Numbered from the stretch's first letter, positions 6,663-14,894 are shown. The stretch is 64,000 bases of DNA from NCEH01 sp043195195 (GCF_043195195.1 NZ_JBAFWT010000002.1:186001-250000); one strand, 5' to 3'. Made by a program: numbers and translations. Notes: generated from the letters alone by a model not told the origin.

Positions 6663-8299
6663 GAGGAAACTCCCGGTGCTTGCAAGTCCGCGAGCCGGAC
6701 CGGTGCGGACTGGGTCTTAGCGAGAAGCAGGCGGTTGGCAGCGAGCGAGAATTCTTGCCAGGCGGCTGCGATGTCGCGCAGGATGGCCTGCACATAGTCC
6801 TTGGATAATTGATGTTCGTCAGGAAAATTCGATAAAGCGCACGATGTGCGGTTGAAGGCTATGACGTCGTCCACGAGGGCCTGCATGAACGCGCCGAACG
6901 GCTGCTGGATCAGCGGCGTGAGGCTGGAACGCCCGCGTTCGACCGTTGCGGTCCGCGTTGCGAGCGGCACATCTTCCAGTCCAACCAGTGCGTTGGCGAA
7001 CACCTGCTCCACCGCGGCGAGGATCGCCCGTTGGGTGATCTGCTCGCGCTGTTGCGTGGCGAGGGCCTGCGTCAGGCGGCGGCGATAGTCGTCCAGCGCG
7101 AGATCGCCCTGCAAGGCCACCCAGGCGGCCCAGGCGACAAGCCCGTCGCCGCCGGTATCGTTGTTGCCGAAGGACGCCAGGGAGGCCGCAGCGCCGCTCG
7201 TGGCCCGTTCGGCGAAGCTGCGGGTCAGTGCCCTCTCGATGCGCCGTGCCGCTTCCAGGGCGCCTTCCAGATAGCCGGCGCCTGTGGTCGCGGTCTCCGA
7301 CCCGCCGAAGTGCAGCCGGCCACCCCAGAGTGGACGGCGCAGCAGCGGGTTGCCCATATCGGAATGTTCTGCCACCGGCGCATCGCGGTCGCGGGTGCTG
7401 CAGGTGAAAGGCTCGTTCGCCCAATCCTGGTAATACTGAGTGCCGCCTTCGCCCGTTTCGCCGAAGAGCTGGACCATTTGGTTGTCGATCAGCGTCGGCA
7501 GGCCCACGGCGAAGCTCTCCCGCAACGGCGGCGACAGGGCGATGAAGCCGCCCAACGCCGCCTTTTCGGCGCGCCCGTCGCAGGCATCAAAGACCTCGCC
7601 GACGACCGCCTGTTCGTGGGTCACGAAGGCATTGCCGGAAAGGCCGGCCTCCCGCCACGCCGCGTGGGGATAGGCGATCATGACCTTGGCCCGCGAGGCC
7701 ATCCAGGTCTCGGTGCCGCGCATGGCATCGCACAAAGCCGTGTCGAGTTCCGGCTCGAACCGAACATCCTGTTCGACAAGCCGGGGGGGCAGGGCGAGCA
7801 CCACCTGTCGCGCCTCCACCGAGACCGTGTGATCGCCGACACGGAAGGTCAAGGACACATGATCTCCGCGATCCGCGACGCGGGTGAGGACATGCTCGCG
7901 ATAGATCTGAGACGGCGAAAGGTTGGCGGCGAGGATGTCCACCAGGCGCCCCATGCCGTCTTCGAGCCGGCGGGCATCGCCATGCACCTGCCGGTCCGCC
8001 ATCTGCTCCGCCCGCTTGTCAGGATCGCGCAGATGCAGCACCACGCCCGCGTCGTGCTGTGGGATGTTTGAGAGCCCGGCCTCGGCGATCAGGCTGCTGA
8101 CAAGGGGTTGGCTCTGCGGCCAAAACCATGTGGGACCGAGGTCCATGGCTTGGCCACTCGCCTCGTCCGTCACCGAGAGGATGCGTCCGCCGAGCCGCGC
8201 GCGGGCTTCGAAAAGCGCCGCCTGACGTCCCTGTCGGGAGAGGCTGTGCGCCAGGGCGAGGCCGCACAGCCCGCCCCCGATGATCGCCGTATCCAGCAT
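6659..8299 (-). CDS. Flavin-containing amine oxidase-like (FAD) oxidoreductase
   Basis: 546 residues. The N-terminal dinucleotide-binding motif TAIIGGGLCGLALAHSL (GxGxxG) is followed by the substrate region and by the C-terminal FAD contact HFGGSETATTGAGYLEGALEAA, the usual end of monoamine-oxidase-type flavoproteins. About 120 further residues follow and are not part of the usual fold. The substrate is unknown. The ATG at 8299 fits the start of the FAD domain; the upstream reading frame lacks any family match. It is coupled to the Rieske protein by a 4-base overlap and is divergent from the gene at 8470. Confidence 0.87.
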   Translation of the reverse strand: MLDTAIIGGGLCGLALAHSLSRQGRQAALFEARARLGGRILSVTDEASGQAMDLGPTWFWPQSQPLVSSLIAEAGLSNIPQHDAGVVLHLRDPDKRAEQMADRQVHGDARRLEDGMGRLVDILAANLSPSQIYREHVLTRVADRGDHVSLTFRVGDHTVSVEARQVVLALPPRLVEQDVRFEPELDTALCDAMRGTETWMASRAKVMIAYPHAAWREAGLSGNAFVTHEQAVVGEVFDACDGRAEKAALGGFIALSPPLRESFAVGLPTLIDNQMVQLFGETGEGGTQYYQDWANEPFTCSTRDRDAPVAEHSDMGNPLLRRPLWGGRLHFGGSETATTGAGYLEGALEAARRIERALTRSFAERATSGAAASLASFGNNDTGGDGLVAWAAWVALQGDLALDDYRRRLTQALATQQREQITQRAILAAVEQVFANALVGLEDVPLATRTATVERGRSSLTPLIQQPFGAFMQALVDDVIAFNRTSCALSNFPDEHQLSKDYVQAILRDIAAAWQEFSLAANRLLLAKTQSAPVRLADLQAPGVSS

Positions 8300-8416
8300 G
8301 GCTTGCCTACATTGTTCGTCTCGCAGAAGGCTCTTGCAAGATTCGCGCAACATCCAAGGCAGGAAGAAAGTGGCTGTCCGGCTGCGGCATCGCGGGATCC
8401 CACGCGGGACATCAAC

Positions 8417-8432
8417 TGGCACAAAACTTGAT
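8417..8432 (+). promoter_or_regulatory. Weak sigma54-like element upstream of the 152-residue protein gene
   Basis: TGGCACA-AAAC-TTGAT. The -24 half is perfect, but the -12 half has GA in place of the nearly invariant GC. The predicted start (about 8444) would give a 26-base leader. No NifA site of the TGT-N10-ACA kind is visible upstream. Confidence 0.3.
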
Positions 8433-8469
8433 CTGTCCTTCTGCAACGCGCCTGTGTTTGGAGACCGAC

Positions 8470-8928
8470 ATGAACGTTGCAGAAGAATTTGCCCAAGCGT
8501 CCCTCGAAGAGGTGAAGGCGGCGCTGGCCGGGGGCACCTTGACCATCTATTCCGTCGCCCGCCCGCTCACCGCCGATCGGCCGGTGGAGCGCAGCGGCAT
8601 TCTCACGACCTTCACATTCGCGTCGCCCGCTTTCGGCCCTGAGGACGAGGGCGTGGAAAAGCCCCTGTTCGTGGTCGATGCAGTGCCCGCGGTTACCGTG
8701 GGAACGCCTGGATTTGCAAGGGCGCGCACCGCCGACGGCAAGGTGGTTGCGGATTTCTCCGCCGGCCCGGGCGATCGTGAGATCAAGTTCGCCGAGGTGT
8801 CCTGTTCGGTCGGGGCGCCGGTGCGTGTCGCGTCCTTCAGGTTCGTGTCGGAAGGCGGCTGGCCGGAGCGGCCGGACTATTACGATTCCCATCCCCAGCC
8901 CGGATATTCCATGCCCCGCGTTCTGTGA
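8470..8928 (+). CDS. Uncharacterised 152-residue protein
   Basis: No family recognised. It is a soluble protein, rich in beta-type segments in its middle (LTTFTFASPAF, PLFVVDAVPAVTVG), with a proline and tyrosine rich C-terminus ending RPDYYDSHPQPGYSMPRVL. The ATG at 8470 has GGAGA 5 bases upstream. It begins a plus-strand run with the rhodanese at 9020 and two small genes, divergent from the FAD oxidase gene. A stem-loop lies between it and the rhodanese gene. Function cannot be assigned. Confidence 0.72.
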   Translation: MNVAEEFAQASLEEVKAALAGGTLTIYSVARPLTADRPVERSGILTTFTFASPAFGPEDEGVEKPLFVVDAVPAVTVGTPGFARARTADGKVVADFSAGPGDREIKFAEVSCSVGAPVRVASFRFVSEGGWPERPDYYDSHPQPGYSMPRVL

Positions 8929-8948
8929 GGCAGTAGCGAGATGAGGGC

Positions 8949-8974
8949 GACACCGGGCCTTCTGGCCCGGTGTC
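8949..8974 (+). terminator. Strong perfect stem-loop after the 152-residue protein gene
   Basis: An 11-bp perfect stem (GACACCGGGCC / GGCCCGGTGTC) with a TTCT loop, 20 bases after the stop at 8928. It is followed by AAATCC, not a T run. It may weaken read-through into the rhodanese gene or stabilise the upstream message. Confidence 0.45.
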
Positions 8975-9019
8975 AAATCCACGACAGCGGGTCGGCTTTC
9001 CGACAGGGAGATCAAGTGC

Positions 9020-9886
9020 ATGACCTCGGACACGCCTGAAGGACTGGTGAGCACCGAATGGCTTGCCGCGCATCTTTCGGATCCGAACCTTCGGATCCTC
9101 GATTGCACCTGGCATCACACCAGCACGAATCTGGATGGACGCACCCAATATCGCGGGCGCCATCTCCCCGGCTCAGTGCATTTCGATATCGATCATGTGG
9201 CCGACACGTCGAGCCCGCTGCCGCACATGCTTCCTAACGCAGCCGATTTCGCCAAGAAAGTCGGGTTGATGGGGGTCGGGACCGGCGATCTGGTCGTCGT
9301 CTACGATCGCTTGTACGGCGGTTCCGCTGCTGCCCGGGCCTGGTGGATGTTCCGCGCGTTCGGTCATGACAATGTGGTCATGCTGGACGGGGGCTTTGGC
9401 AAGTGGGTGAAGGAAAAGCTGCCGACGGAAATGTCGCCGGTGCGCCCGGAGCCCCGCGCCTTTGAGGCGGCTCTGCGGCCCGAGTTGGTTCGCAGCATGG
9501 GCGAGGTCCGCGCCAACCTGCGCACGGGTGCCGAGCAGCTCATCGACGCGCGCGGTCCCGGGAAGTTTGACGGGACGCAGGAAGATGTCTTCCCGGTGAA
9601 GAAGCTCGGCCATATTCCCAATGCCATCAACATTCCCTGGGCCGATCTGATCCACCCCGAGACCGGTGCCCTGCTCGGTCGCGAGGCCTTGGCGGCGCGG
9701 TTCGCGGCGGCGGGCATCGACCTTGGCCGGCCGATCGTCACCACCTGCGCCTCCGGCATTTCGTCCTGCGTCTTGGCGCTCGGGCTGTATCTGATCGGCC
9801 AGTCCTGCGTCGCTGTCTATGACGGCTCGTGGGCGGAATGGGGATCCGTGGAGGACACGCCGGCGGCAGCGGCGGTTGCGGCATGA
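9020..9886 (+). CDS. Thiosulfate/3-mercaptopyruvate sulfurtransferase (two-domain rhodanese)
   Basis: 288 residues with tandem rhodanese domains. The N-terminal half contains RGRHLPGSVHFDID and VVVYDR; the C-terminal half contains LIDARGPGKFDG and the active site Cys243 in TTCASGISSC. The usual mercaptopyruvate-type loop is CGSGVTA, so CASGIS is a variant and the substrate preference is uncertain. Such enzymes transfer sulfane sulfur. Rhodaneses are found in some nif clusters (for example rhdN of Azotobacter), so a role in sulfur supply for Fe-S clusters is possible, but no NifA promoter is seen here. Followed 28 bases later by two small genes. Confidence 0.9.
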   Translation: MTSDTPEGLVSTEWLAAHLSDPNLRILDCTWHHTSTNLDGRTQYRGRHLPGSVHFDIDHVADTSSPLPHMLPNAADFAKKVGLMGVGTGDLVVVYDRLYGGSAAARAWWMFRAFGHDNVVMLDGGFGKWVKEKLPTEMSPVRPEPRAFEAALRPELVRSMGEVRANLRTGAEQLIDARGPGKFDGTQEDVFPVKKLGHIPNAINIPWADLIHPETGALLGREALAARFAAAGIDLGRPIVTTCASGISSCVLALGLYLIGQSCVAVYDGSWAEWGSVEDTPAAAAVAA

Positions 9887-9914
9887 GCCGCCACCAACTG
9901 GGCGAGGCCAAGCC

Positions 9915-10184
9915 ATGAGCGAGCAGACAGGTGGACCCGGCATTATCCTGGAAGGGGAGGAGTATCAGCTCCGCGCCGAACCCGATGGTGCCGCTTTCGT
10001 GCTGCGGTTCAAGACCGACCACATGACCGCCCATCTCGCCGGTGACGATGCGGCGAGATTCCGCAGCGATTACAATGCGATCCGCGAGCAATATCCCGCC
10101 TGGAAGGCCGATCAGGCCCTCGCCCAGCTCTGGGATCAGGGCGGTTATGGCTGGCTGGCAGAAGCAGAGGAAGGCACATCATGA
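9915..10184 (+). CDS. Small uncharacterised protein (89 residues)
   Basis: An acidic soluble protein with no family I recognise. The N-terminus (ILEGEEYQLRAEPDG) and the tryptophan and tyrosine rich end (LAQLWDQGGYGWLAEAEEG) are its notable parts. The ATG at 9915 has GAGG upstream, and its stop overlaps the next start (ATGA at 10181), so the two small proteins are translationally coupled. It belongs to the run that starts with the rhodanese gene. Confidence 0.7.
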   Translation: MSEQTGGPGIILEGEEYQLRAEPDGAAFVLRFKTDHMTAHLAGDDAARFRSDYNAIREQYPAWKADQALAQLWDQGGYGWLAEAEEGTS

Positions 10185-10495
10185 CCACCCTCATCAAGAC
10201 GACCTTGGATGGCCGGAAGCTTGAAGTGATCGGCCTCGCCATCTGCCTGGACGGAGCCTTGGAGGCGTTCGAGTTGATCGAGGTGAAGGATCATCCGAAC
10301 CGGCGCGCCATTCTCGCCGCCGTGCCGGACGCCACCCACACGGCGGGACGGCTGCCCTTGACGCAGGCGGAGGTCGATAAGGTGTTGGCGGCGTTTGCAG
10401 AAGCGGAGGCGGAAATCCTGGCGAGCCCGGCGGCGATCAATGAGCGATTTCGCATCGCCGCCATGTGGAAGGCCCGCGAGCAGGGCATCGAATAG
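10181..10495 (+). CDS. Small uncharacterised protein (104 residues)
   Basis: No family recognised. A soluble protein with a predicted mixed alpha/beta N-terminal part and a long alanine-glutamate rich helix (VDKVLAAFAEAEAEILAS). It starts at 10181 inside the stop of the preceding gene (ATGA overlap) and ends the plus-strand run; the next gene converges from the other side. Its role is unknown and is tied to the rhodanese block only by position. Confidence 0.7.
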   Translation: MTTLIKTTLDGRKLEVIGLAICLDGALEAFELIEVKDHPNRRAILAAVPDATHTAGRLPLTQAEVDKVLAAFAEAEAEILASPAAINERFRIAAMWKAREQGIE

Positions 10496-10529
10496 CCTGC
10501 CGCAGACCACCCGTTTCGGAAGAAGAACA

Positions 10530-10563
10530 GCGGTTCAAACCCGGATAACCCAGGTTGAACCGC
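10530..10563. other. Inverted repeat between convergent gene ends
   Basis: GCGGTTCAAACC and GGTTGAACCGC flank a loop of about 11 bases, between the stop at 10495 and the enol-lactonase stop at 10590. There is no T run, so a role as bidirectional terminator is possible but unproven. Confidence 0.4.
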
Positions 10564-10589
10564 GAAGTTCGCCGATATTCCGCAGAACT

Positions 10590-11387
10590 TCAACGCGCGA
10601 GATGGGCGAGCACGAGTTGCGCCACCCGCGCGGGCTGTTCGACGCAGGGAATGTGCGAGGCGTCGGCGATCAGCTCAAGCTTCGCCCCCGGGATGGCGGC
10701 GGCGAGTTCCTCGGCGGATGCCGGCGGGGTGGAGGGGTCTTGATCGCCGACCAGCACCAGGGTCGGGGCGGAGATGTCCTTCGTCGAAGGCCGCAGGTCC
10801 GCATCCCGTACCGCCAGGGCGCAGCCGACATAGCCGTCGAGGGTGGTGCGGGCGACCATGTTGACATAGCCGCGCACGATCTGCGGCGCGCGGGCGCGGA
10901 AGCCCTCGGTGAACCAGCGGGCCATCACGCCCGGCGCGATGGCGGCGAGCCCGTCGCGGCGGATGCCGGCGACGCGGTCGGTCCATACCGAGGCCGGTCC
11001 GATCAATAGCGCGGTGTCGCAGAGGATGAGCCGGTCCACCCGCTCCGGGGTATGGGCGGCGAGGTGTTGCGCCACCATGCCGCCGATCGAGAGGCCGCAC
11101 ACATGGGCCCTGGCGATGCCCAGCGCATCCATCAGCGCCAGCGCGTCACCGGCCAGGGCTTGGATGGAATAGCCGCGGGCGGCGTCGGGCAGGGGGGTGG
11201 CATCGGTCAGGCCATGGCCGCGCATGTCATAGCGCAGCACGCGGAAATGGGCGGTCAGGTCCGCCATCACCGGGTCCCACACATGGAAATTGGTGCCGAG
11301 CGAATTGGCGAGCAGCAGCACCGGCGCCTCCGCCGGGCCTTCGAGCGCGTAATGGGTGAGGATCTCTCCGGCGAGGAGGAAGGGCAT
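10590..11387 (-). CDS. pcaD: 3-oxoadipate enol-lactonase
   Basis: 265 residues, alpha/beta hydrolase fold. The nucleophile elbow is GLSIGG (Ser), with an acid near GDQDPSTP and the catalytic His in DASHIP. The N-terminal ANSLGTNFHVWDP and RYDMRGHGLT segments are typical of PcaD, which hydrolyses 3-oxoadipate enol-lactone to 3-oxoadipate in the beta-ketoadipate pathway. The ATG at 11387 matches the family start. It is the last gene of a nine-gene minus-strand cluster that also encodes the CoA transferase, thiolase and muconolactone isomerase of the same pathway. Confidence 0.92.
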   Translation of the reverse strand: MPFLLAGEILTHYALEGPAEAPVLLLANSLGTNFHVWDPVMADLTAHFRVLRYDMRGHGLTDATPLPDAARGYSIQALAGDALALMDALGIARAHVCGLSIGGMVAQHLAAHTPERVDRLILCDTALLIGPASVWTDRVAGIRRDGLAAIAPGVMARWFTEGFRARAPQIVRGYVNMVARTTLDGYVGCALAVRDADLRPSTKDISAPTLVLVGDQDPSTPPASAEELAAAIPGAKLELIADASHIPCVEQPARVAQLVLAHLAR

Positions 11388-11416
11388 GTCCGGCGGTCTC
11401 CAGGAGGTCACGCAGG

Positions 11417-12451
11417 TCAGAGCGTGGCGATGGGGGTGACGGGAGAGCCCGCCGCGCCGGGCAGGCGCAAGGGCGGGGCGGTGAGCAGGAAGCGGCTGCG
11501 GCCGCTCGCCCGCAGATAGGCGGCAAGATCGCCCAGCCACCACAATTCGCCGAGCGGCAGGCCGAGCTTGAACAGGCAATGATGGTGCAAGGGCATGGCG
11601 GCCTTCGCGCCGCGCCCAAAGGGCCGCGCCGGCAGTCCCTCGACCGCGTAATTGTCGGTGGCGAGGGCGGCGATCTGGCTGTCGCTGATCCATTGGAGCA
11701 GGCGCTCGTCGCGCCCGTCGAGGACCGCGCAGGCGTTCGCCAGCACGGCGGCGTCGGGCGCCCCGTCCATGCGCATCACCACGCCGGCAAAGCCGGTGTG
11801 GAGGCACAGGATGTCGCCGGGTTCCACGCTCACCCCATCGGCGTCCATCACCGACATGAGGTCGTCATAGGTCACGAAGCGCCGCGCCTCGCCGAAGCGG
11901 GCGAACAGGTCCACCAGCACGCCCCGGCCTTGAACCCCATGGGCGGCGGCGTGCTCGATGCCCAGCTTCAGGGCGCCGAAGGCGCGGCCGGCGGCGGCGG
12001 TCTCCCGCACGCCGAGCACGTCGGTGCCGGCGCGGAAGCCGTTGTAATAGACCGGCTCGGGCGTGCCGTTGCCGTCGGCGTCGAACAGCGCGCCCACATG
12101 GACCAGCGCATCCCATTGGGTGGAATATTGCAGGGCGATTTCCACCTTGTCGTCGCACACCACGTCCAGCAAGCCGGCCTCGTCATGGCACAGGCACTGG
12201 TTCCAGCGGGGCTTGTCGGCGGGGCCGGTGGGCGAGAGCACGGGCGGCCCGCGCCGTGGATTGAGCGCCTTGCCGCCGGGCCGGTCGAGCGGCAGGCTCA
12301 GGCAGAAGGTGCGGCCCTCGCGCACCTCGGCGATGCCCTCCCGCACCTTCTGGGGGGTTAGCAGGTTGAGCCGGCCGAGCTGATCGTCGGGGCCGAAATC
12401 GCCCCAGGTGGAGCCCTCGGGGCGGCGGACCCAGCGCGGGTTCGAAGGCAT
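11417..12451 (-). CDS. Cyclase family protein (kynurenine formamidase-like fold)
   Basis: 344 residues of the metal-dependent cyclase/hydrolase superfamily (Pfam Cyclase). The segment ending WDALVHVGALFD holds the metal-binding histidine region, though the usual HxGTHxD motif appears as a variant (QWDALVHVG). Members hydrolyse or cyclise amide and lactone substrates. Its place in the cluster suggests opening or hydrolysis of a ring intermediate, but the substrate is not evident. The ATG at 12451 is chosen for the GCGAGGAAACAATC leader; an upstream GTG at 12469 has no ribosome binding site. Confidence 0.82.
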   Translation of the reverse strand: MPSNPRWVRRPEGSTWGDFGPDDQLGRLNLLTPQKVREGIAEVREGRTFCLSLPLDRPGGKALNPRRGPPVLSPTGPADKPRWNQCLCHDEAGLLDVVCDDKVEIALQYSTQWDALVHVGALFDADGNGTPEPVYYNGFRAGTDVLGVRETAAAGRAFGALKLGIEHAAAHGVQGRGVLVDLFARFGEARRFVTYDDLMSVMDADGVSVEPGDILCLHTGFAGVVMRMDGAPDAAVLANACAVLDGRDERLLQWISDSQIAALATDNYAVEGLPARPFGRGAKAAMPLHHHCLFKLGLPLGELWWLGDLAAYLRASGRSRFLLTAPPLRLPGAAGSPVTPIATL

Positions 12452-12490
12452 GATTGTTTCCTCGCTCACGGTTTTGCGCAGATCCGCCCT

Positions 12491-13213
12491 TCAGACGGTG
12501 GCCTTGCCGACAGTGACGCCGCCGCACACGGCCAGTGTCTGGCCGGTGATGAAGCCGGCCGCGTCGGAGAGGAAGAAGCCGATGGCCTCGGCCACATCCT
12601 GCGGCAAGCCCACGCGGCCCACCGGGATGCCCTCAACGATGGCGCGGGTGCGCGGGGCGTCGGGCGGGTTCGCCGCCGTGAACAGCGGGGTTGCGATGGG
12701 GCCGGGGGCGACCGCGTTCACGGTGATGCCGTCCTTGCCCAGTTCCAGCGCCCAGGTGCGGGTGGCGCCCAGCAGGCCCGCCTTGCTGGCGGCATAGGCG
12801 GTGCGCAATTCCTTGCCGTAGGCGGCGCGGCTGGAGACATTGACGATGCGGCCGAAGCGCGCCGCCCGCATGGAGGCGAGCAAGGCCTGCGTCGCCTGAA
12901 TGGCGGTGCCGAGATTGAGCCGCATGACGGCGGTGAAATCGGCGCTGCTCGTCTCATCGAGGGTTGCCGGCCGCACCATGCCCACATTGTTGACGAGGCG
13001 GGTGATGGGGCCCTCCGCCAGCGCCGCGGCAAGGGCGGCCGCCGTTTCGGCCTCGTCCATCATGTCCACGGCGATGAAGCGGGCGGCAAGATCGGCGGGG
13101 GGTGGCAGGCGGTCCAGCACCACCACGTCGCGGCCCGCCGCGATCTCGTGCCGGGCAACGGCAAGGCCGATGCCGCCGGCGCCGCCGGTCACCAGGGTGC
13201 GGTCCATGCTCAT
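12491..13213 (-). CDS. Short-chain dehydrogenase/reductase
   Basis: 240 residues of the classical SDR family. The cofactor motif is TGGAGGIGLAVA near the N-terminus, NNVG follows, and the catalytic triad lies in SSRAAYGKELRTAYAASKAG (Ser, Tyr, Lys). FabG-like SDRs act on hydroxy or keto groups of acyl or ring substrates. Its ATG overlaps the stop of the YciI-like gene (ATGA), so it is co-translated with the cluster. The exact substrate in this aromatic pathway is unknown. Confidence 0.9.
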   Translation of the reverse strand: MSMDRTLVTGGAGGIGLAVARHEIAAGRDVVVLDRLPPPADLAARFIAVDMMDEAETAAALAAALAEGPITRLVNNVGMVRPATLDETSSADFTAVMRLNLGTAIQATQALLASMRAARFGRIVNVSSRAAYGKELRTAYAASKAGLLGATRTWALELGKDGITVNAVAPGPIATPLFTAANPPDAPRTRAIVEGIPVGRVGLPQDVAEAIGFFLSDAAGFITGQTLAVCGGVTVGKATV

Positions 13214-13518
13214 GCCTTGGGCGGCAGATAGCTGACGCCGGCCACATAAGCCTTGCGCCAGCGGGTGATGGAGACGCGCTCGAACAGGCCCGCCTTGAAG
13301 AACGGATCGGCGGCGATGAAGGCTTCCGCCTCCGCGCGGGTCTCCAATTCCACCACATAGAGCCCGCCGCCGGCGGTGTTGCCGTCATCGTCCAGCTTGG
13401 CGCCGCAGGCCAGCAGGAGCGGGGCGTTCTCGGCGAGGAAGTCGAGATGCGCGTCCCGGGTCGCGGCGCGCAGGTCCAGCGTGCCGGGCTTGTCGAAGGT
13501 CTCGATGATATAAGGCAT
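13210..13518 (-). CDS. YciI-like family protein
   Basis: 102 residues of the YciI/YCII ferredoxin-like fold. The features are DKPGTLDLRAATRDAHLDFL near the start and the ADPFFKAGLFERVSITRW segment typical of the family. Relatives include dehalogenating or isomerising enzymes in aromatic catabolism, as well as proteins of unknown function. The ATG at 13518 follows the CoA-transferase subunit B gene by 11 bases, and the stop overlaps the SDR start. It may be a small auxiliary enzyme of the pathway. Confidence 0.85.
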   Translation of the reverse strand: MPYIIETFDKPGTLDLRAATRDAHLDFLAENAPLLLACGAKLDDDGNTAGGGLYVVELETRAEAEAFIAADPFFKAGLFERVSITRWRKAYVAGVSYLPPKA

Positions 13519-13529
13519 GGGTGCTCGCC

Positions 13530-14204
13530 TCAGGCTGCGTGGATCTTGATGCCCGCCCGGCGCTGCAAGTCGTCGAGGCTGAGCCCCGGAGCGAGGTGCC
13601 GCGCCACGAAGCCGTGGGGCGCGATGTCCAGGACCGCGTGGTCGGTATAGACACGCGAGACGCAGGCGAGCCCGGTGAGCGGATAGCTGCAGCGCTCCAC
13701 CAGCTTCGACTCCCCCTTCTTGGTCAGCATCTCCATCATCACGAACACGTTGGAGGCCCCCACCGCGAGATCCATGGCGCCGCCCACGGCGGGAATGGCG
13801 TTGGGGTCGTTGGTGGCCCAATTGGCAAGGTCGCCATTCTCCGCGACCTGGAAGGCGCCGAGGATGGTGATGTCGAGATGGCCGCCGCGCATGATGGCGA
13901 AGGAGAGGGTGTGGTCGAAGAAAGCCCCACCGTCGAGCAGCGTCACGGGCTGCTTGCCGGCATTGATGAGGTCCATGTCGATGGCGTTGGCGCCGGGCTT
14001 CGGCCCCATGCCGAGGATGCCATTTTCGCTCTGGAGCAGGATTTCCTTATCCTGCGGCAGATAGTCGGCCACGAGTTCCGGCATGCCGATGCCGATGTTG
14101 ACCACCGCGCCCTCGGGAATGTCGGCGGCGATGAGCTGCGCCATCTCGGCGCGGGTCCAGGGGACGAAGTCGGTTGCGATATCGCTCATTGTGATGTCGC
14201 TCAT
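13530..14204 (-). CDS. pcaJ: 3-oxoadipate CoA-transferase subunit B
   Basis: 224 residues, the beta subunit of the succinyl-CoA:3-oxoacid CoA-transferase family. The catalytic glutamate lies in LLQSENGILGMG. It acts with the alpha subunit to activate 3-oxoadipate with CoA from succinyl-CoA. There are two candidate starts 15 bases apart because the first five codons are nearly duplicated (MSDITMSDIA). The ATG at 14204 is chosen since it overlaps the subunit A stop (ATGA), which favours coupling. Specificity for 3-oxoadipate rather than acetoacetate is inferred from the neighbours. Confidence 0.92.
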   Translation of the reverse strand: MSDITMSDIATDFVPWTRAEMAQLIAADIPEGAVVNIGIGMPELVADYLPQDKEILLQSENGILGMGPKPGANAIDMDLINAGKQPVTLLDGGAFFDHTLSFAIMRGGHLDITILGAFQVAENGDLANWATNDPNAIPAVGGAMDLAVGASNVFVMMEMLTKKGESKLVERCSYPLTGLACVSRVYTDHAVLDIAPHGFVARHLAPGLSLDDLQRRAGIKIHAA

Positions 14205-14878
14205 TGGAAGGCTCCCGTGCCGATGGCCACCACGCGGTTCACGAACACGCCGGGGGTGATGATCACCTCCGGATCGAGGCTGCCGAGGGGCACGATCTCC
14301 TGCACCTGCGCCACCGTCACCTTGGCGGCGGTGGCCATGACCGGGCCGAAATTGCGCGCCGTCTTGCGATAGACGAGATTGCCCCAGCGGTCGCCCTGCC
14401 ACGCCTTGATCAGGGCGAAATCGGCCTTGATGGGATATTCGAGCACATAATTACGCCCCTCGATCTTCCGTGTCTCCTTGCCGTCGGCGATCGGCGTGCC
14501 GTAGCCGGTGGGGGTGAAGAAGGCGCCGATCCCGGCCCCGCCGGCGCGGATGCGCTCGACGAGATTGCCTTGCGGCACCAGTTCCAGCTCCACCTTGCCC
14601 GCGCGATAGAGCGTGTCGAACACGTGGGAATCCGCCTGGCGCGGAAACGAACACACCACCTTGCGCACCAGCCCCGCCGCGAGCAGCGCGGCAAGGCCCG
14701 TGGTGCCGTTTCCGGCATTGTTGGAGATGATGGTGAGGTCCCTCGGCGCGCGCGCGATCACCGCCTCGATCAGTTCGTGCGGCATGCCGGCGCCGCCGAA
14801 GCCGCCGACCAGGATGGTCGCGCCGTCGGGAATGTCGGCCACGCAGCTTTGCGTGTCGGGTCTCGTCTTGTCGATCAT
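14201..14878 (-). CDS. pcaI: 3-oxoadipate CoA-transferase subunit A
   Basis: 225 residues, the alpha subunit of the same enzyme. The GATILVGGFGGAGMPHELI segment is the glycine-rich signature of the family, and the SNNAGNG region forms part of the CoA site. It converts 3-oxoadipate to 3-oxoadipyl-CoA with PcaJ. It lies 16 bases after the muconolactone isomerase gene and overlaps subunit B by 4 bases. Substrate assignment rests on the adjacent enol-lactonase and thiolase genes. Confidence 0.92.
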   Translation of the reverse strand: MIDKTRPDTQSCVADIPDGATILVGGFGGAGMPHELIEAVIARAPRDLTIISNNAGNGTTGLAALLAAGLVRKVVCSFPRQADSHVFDTLYRAGKVELELVPQGNLVERIRAGGAGIGAFFTPTGYGTPIADGKETRKIEGRNYVLEYPIKADFALIKAWQGDRWGNLVYRKTARNFGPVMATAAKVTVAQVQEIVPLGSLDPEVIITPGVFVNRVVAIGTGAFQ

Positions 14879-14894
14879 GATCGGGGCAGGCTTC

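Noticed and set aside
8335..8350. Possible minus-strand sigma54 site for the FAD oxidase/Rieske genes
   Set aside because: The -12 half is TTGCA, but the -24 half reads TTGCGCG, lacking the essential GG.
8971..8986. Perfect TGT-N10-ACA just upstream of the rhodanese gene
   Set aside because: It overlaps the end of a strong hairpin and lies only 34 bases before the ATG at 9020, with no -24/-12 element between. Probably chance.
10181..10184. Programmed frameshift between the two small genes after the rhodanese
   Set aside because: The ATGA overlap is a standard stop-start coupling, and there is no slippery sequence. The two frames look like separate proteins.
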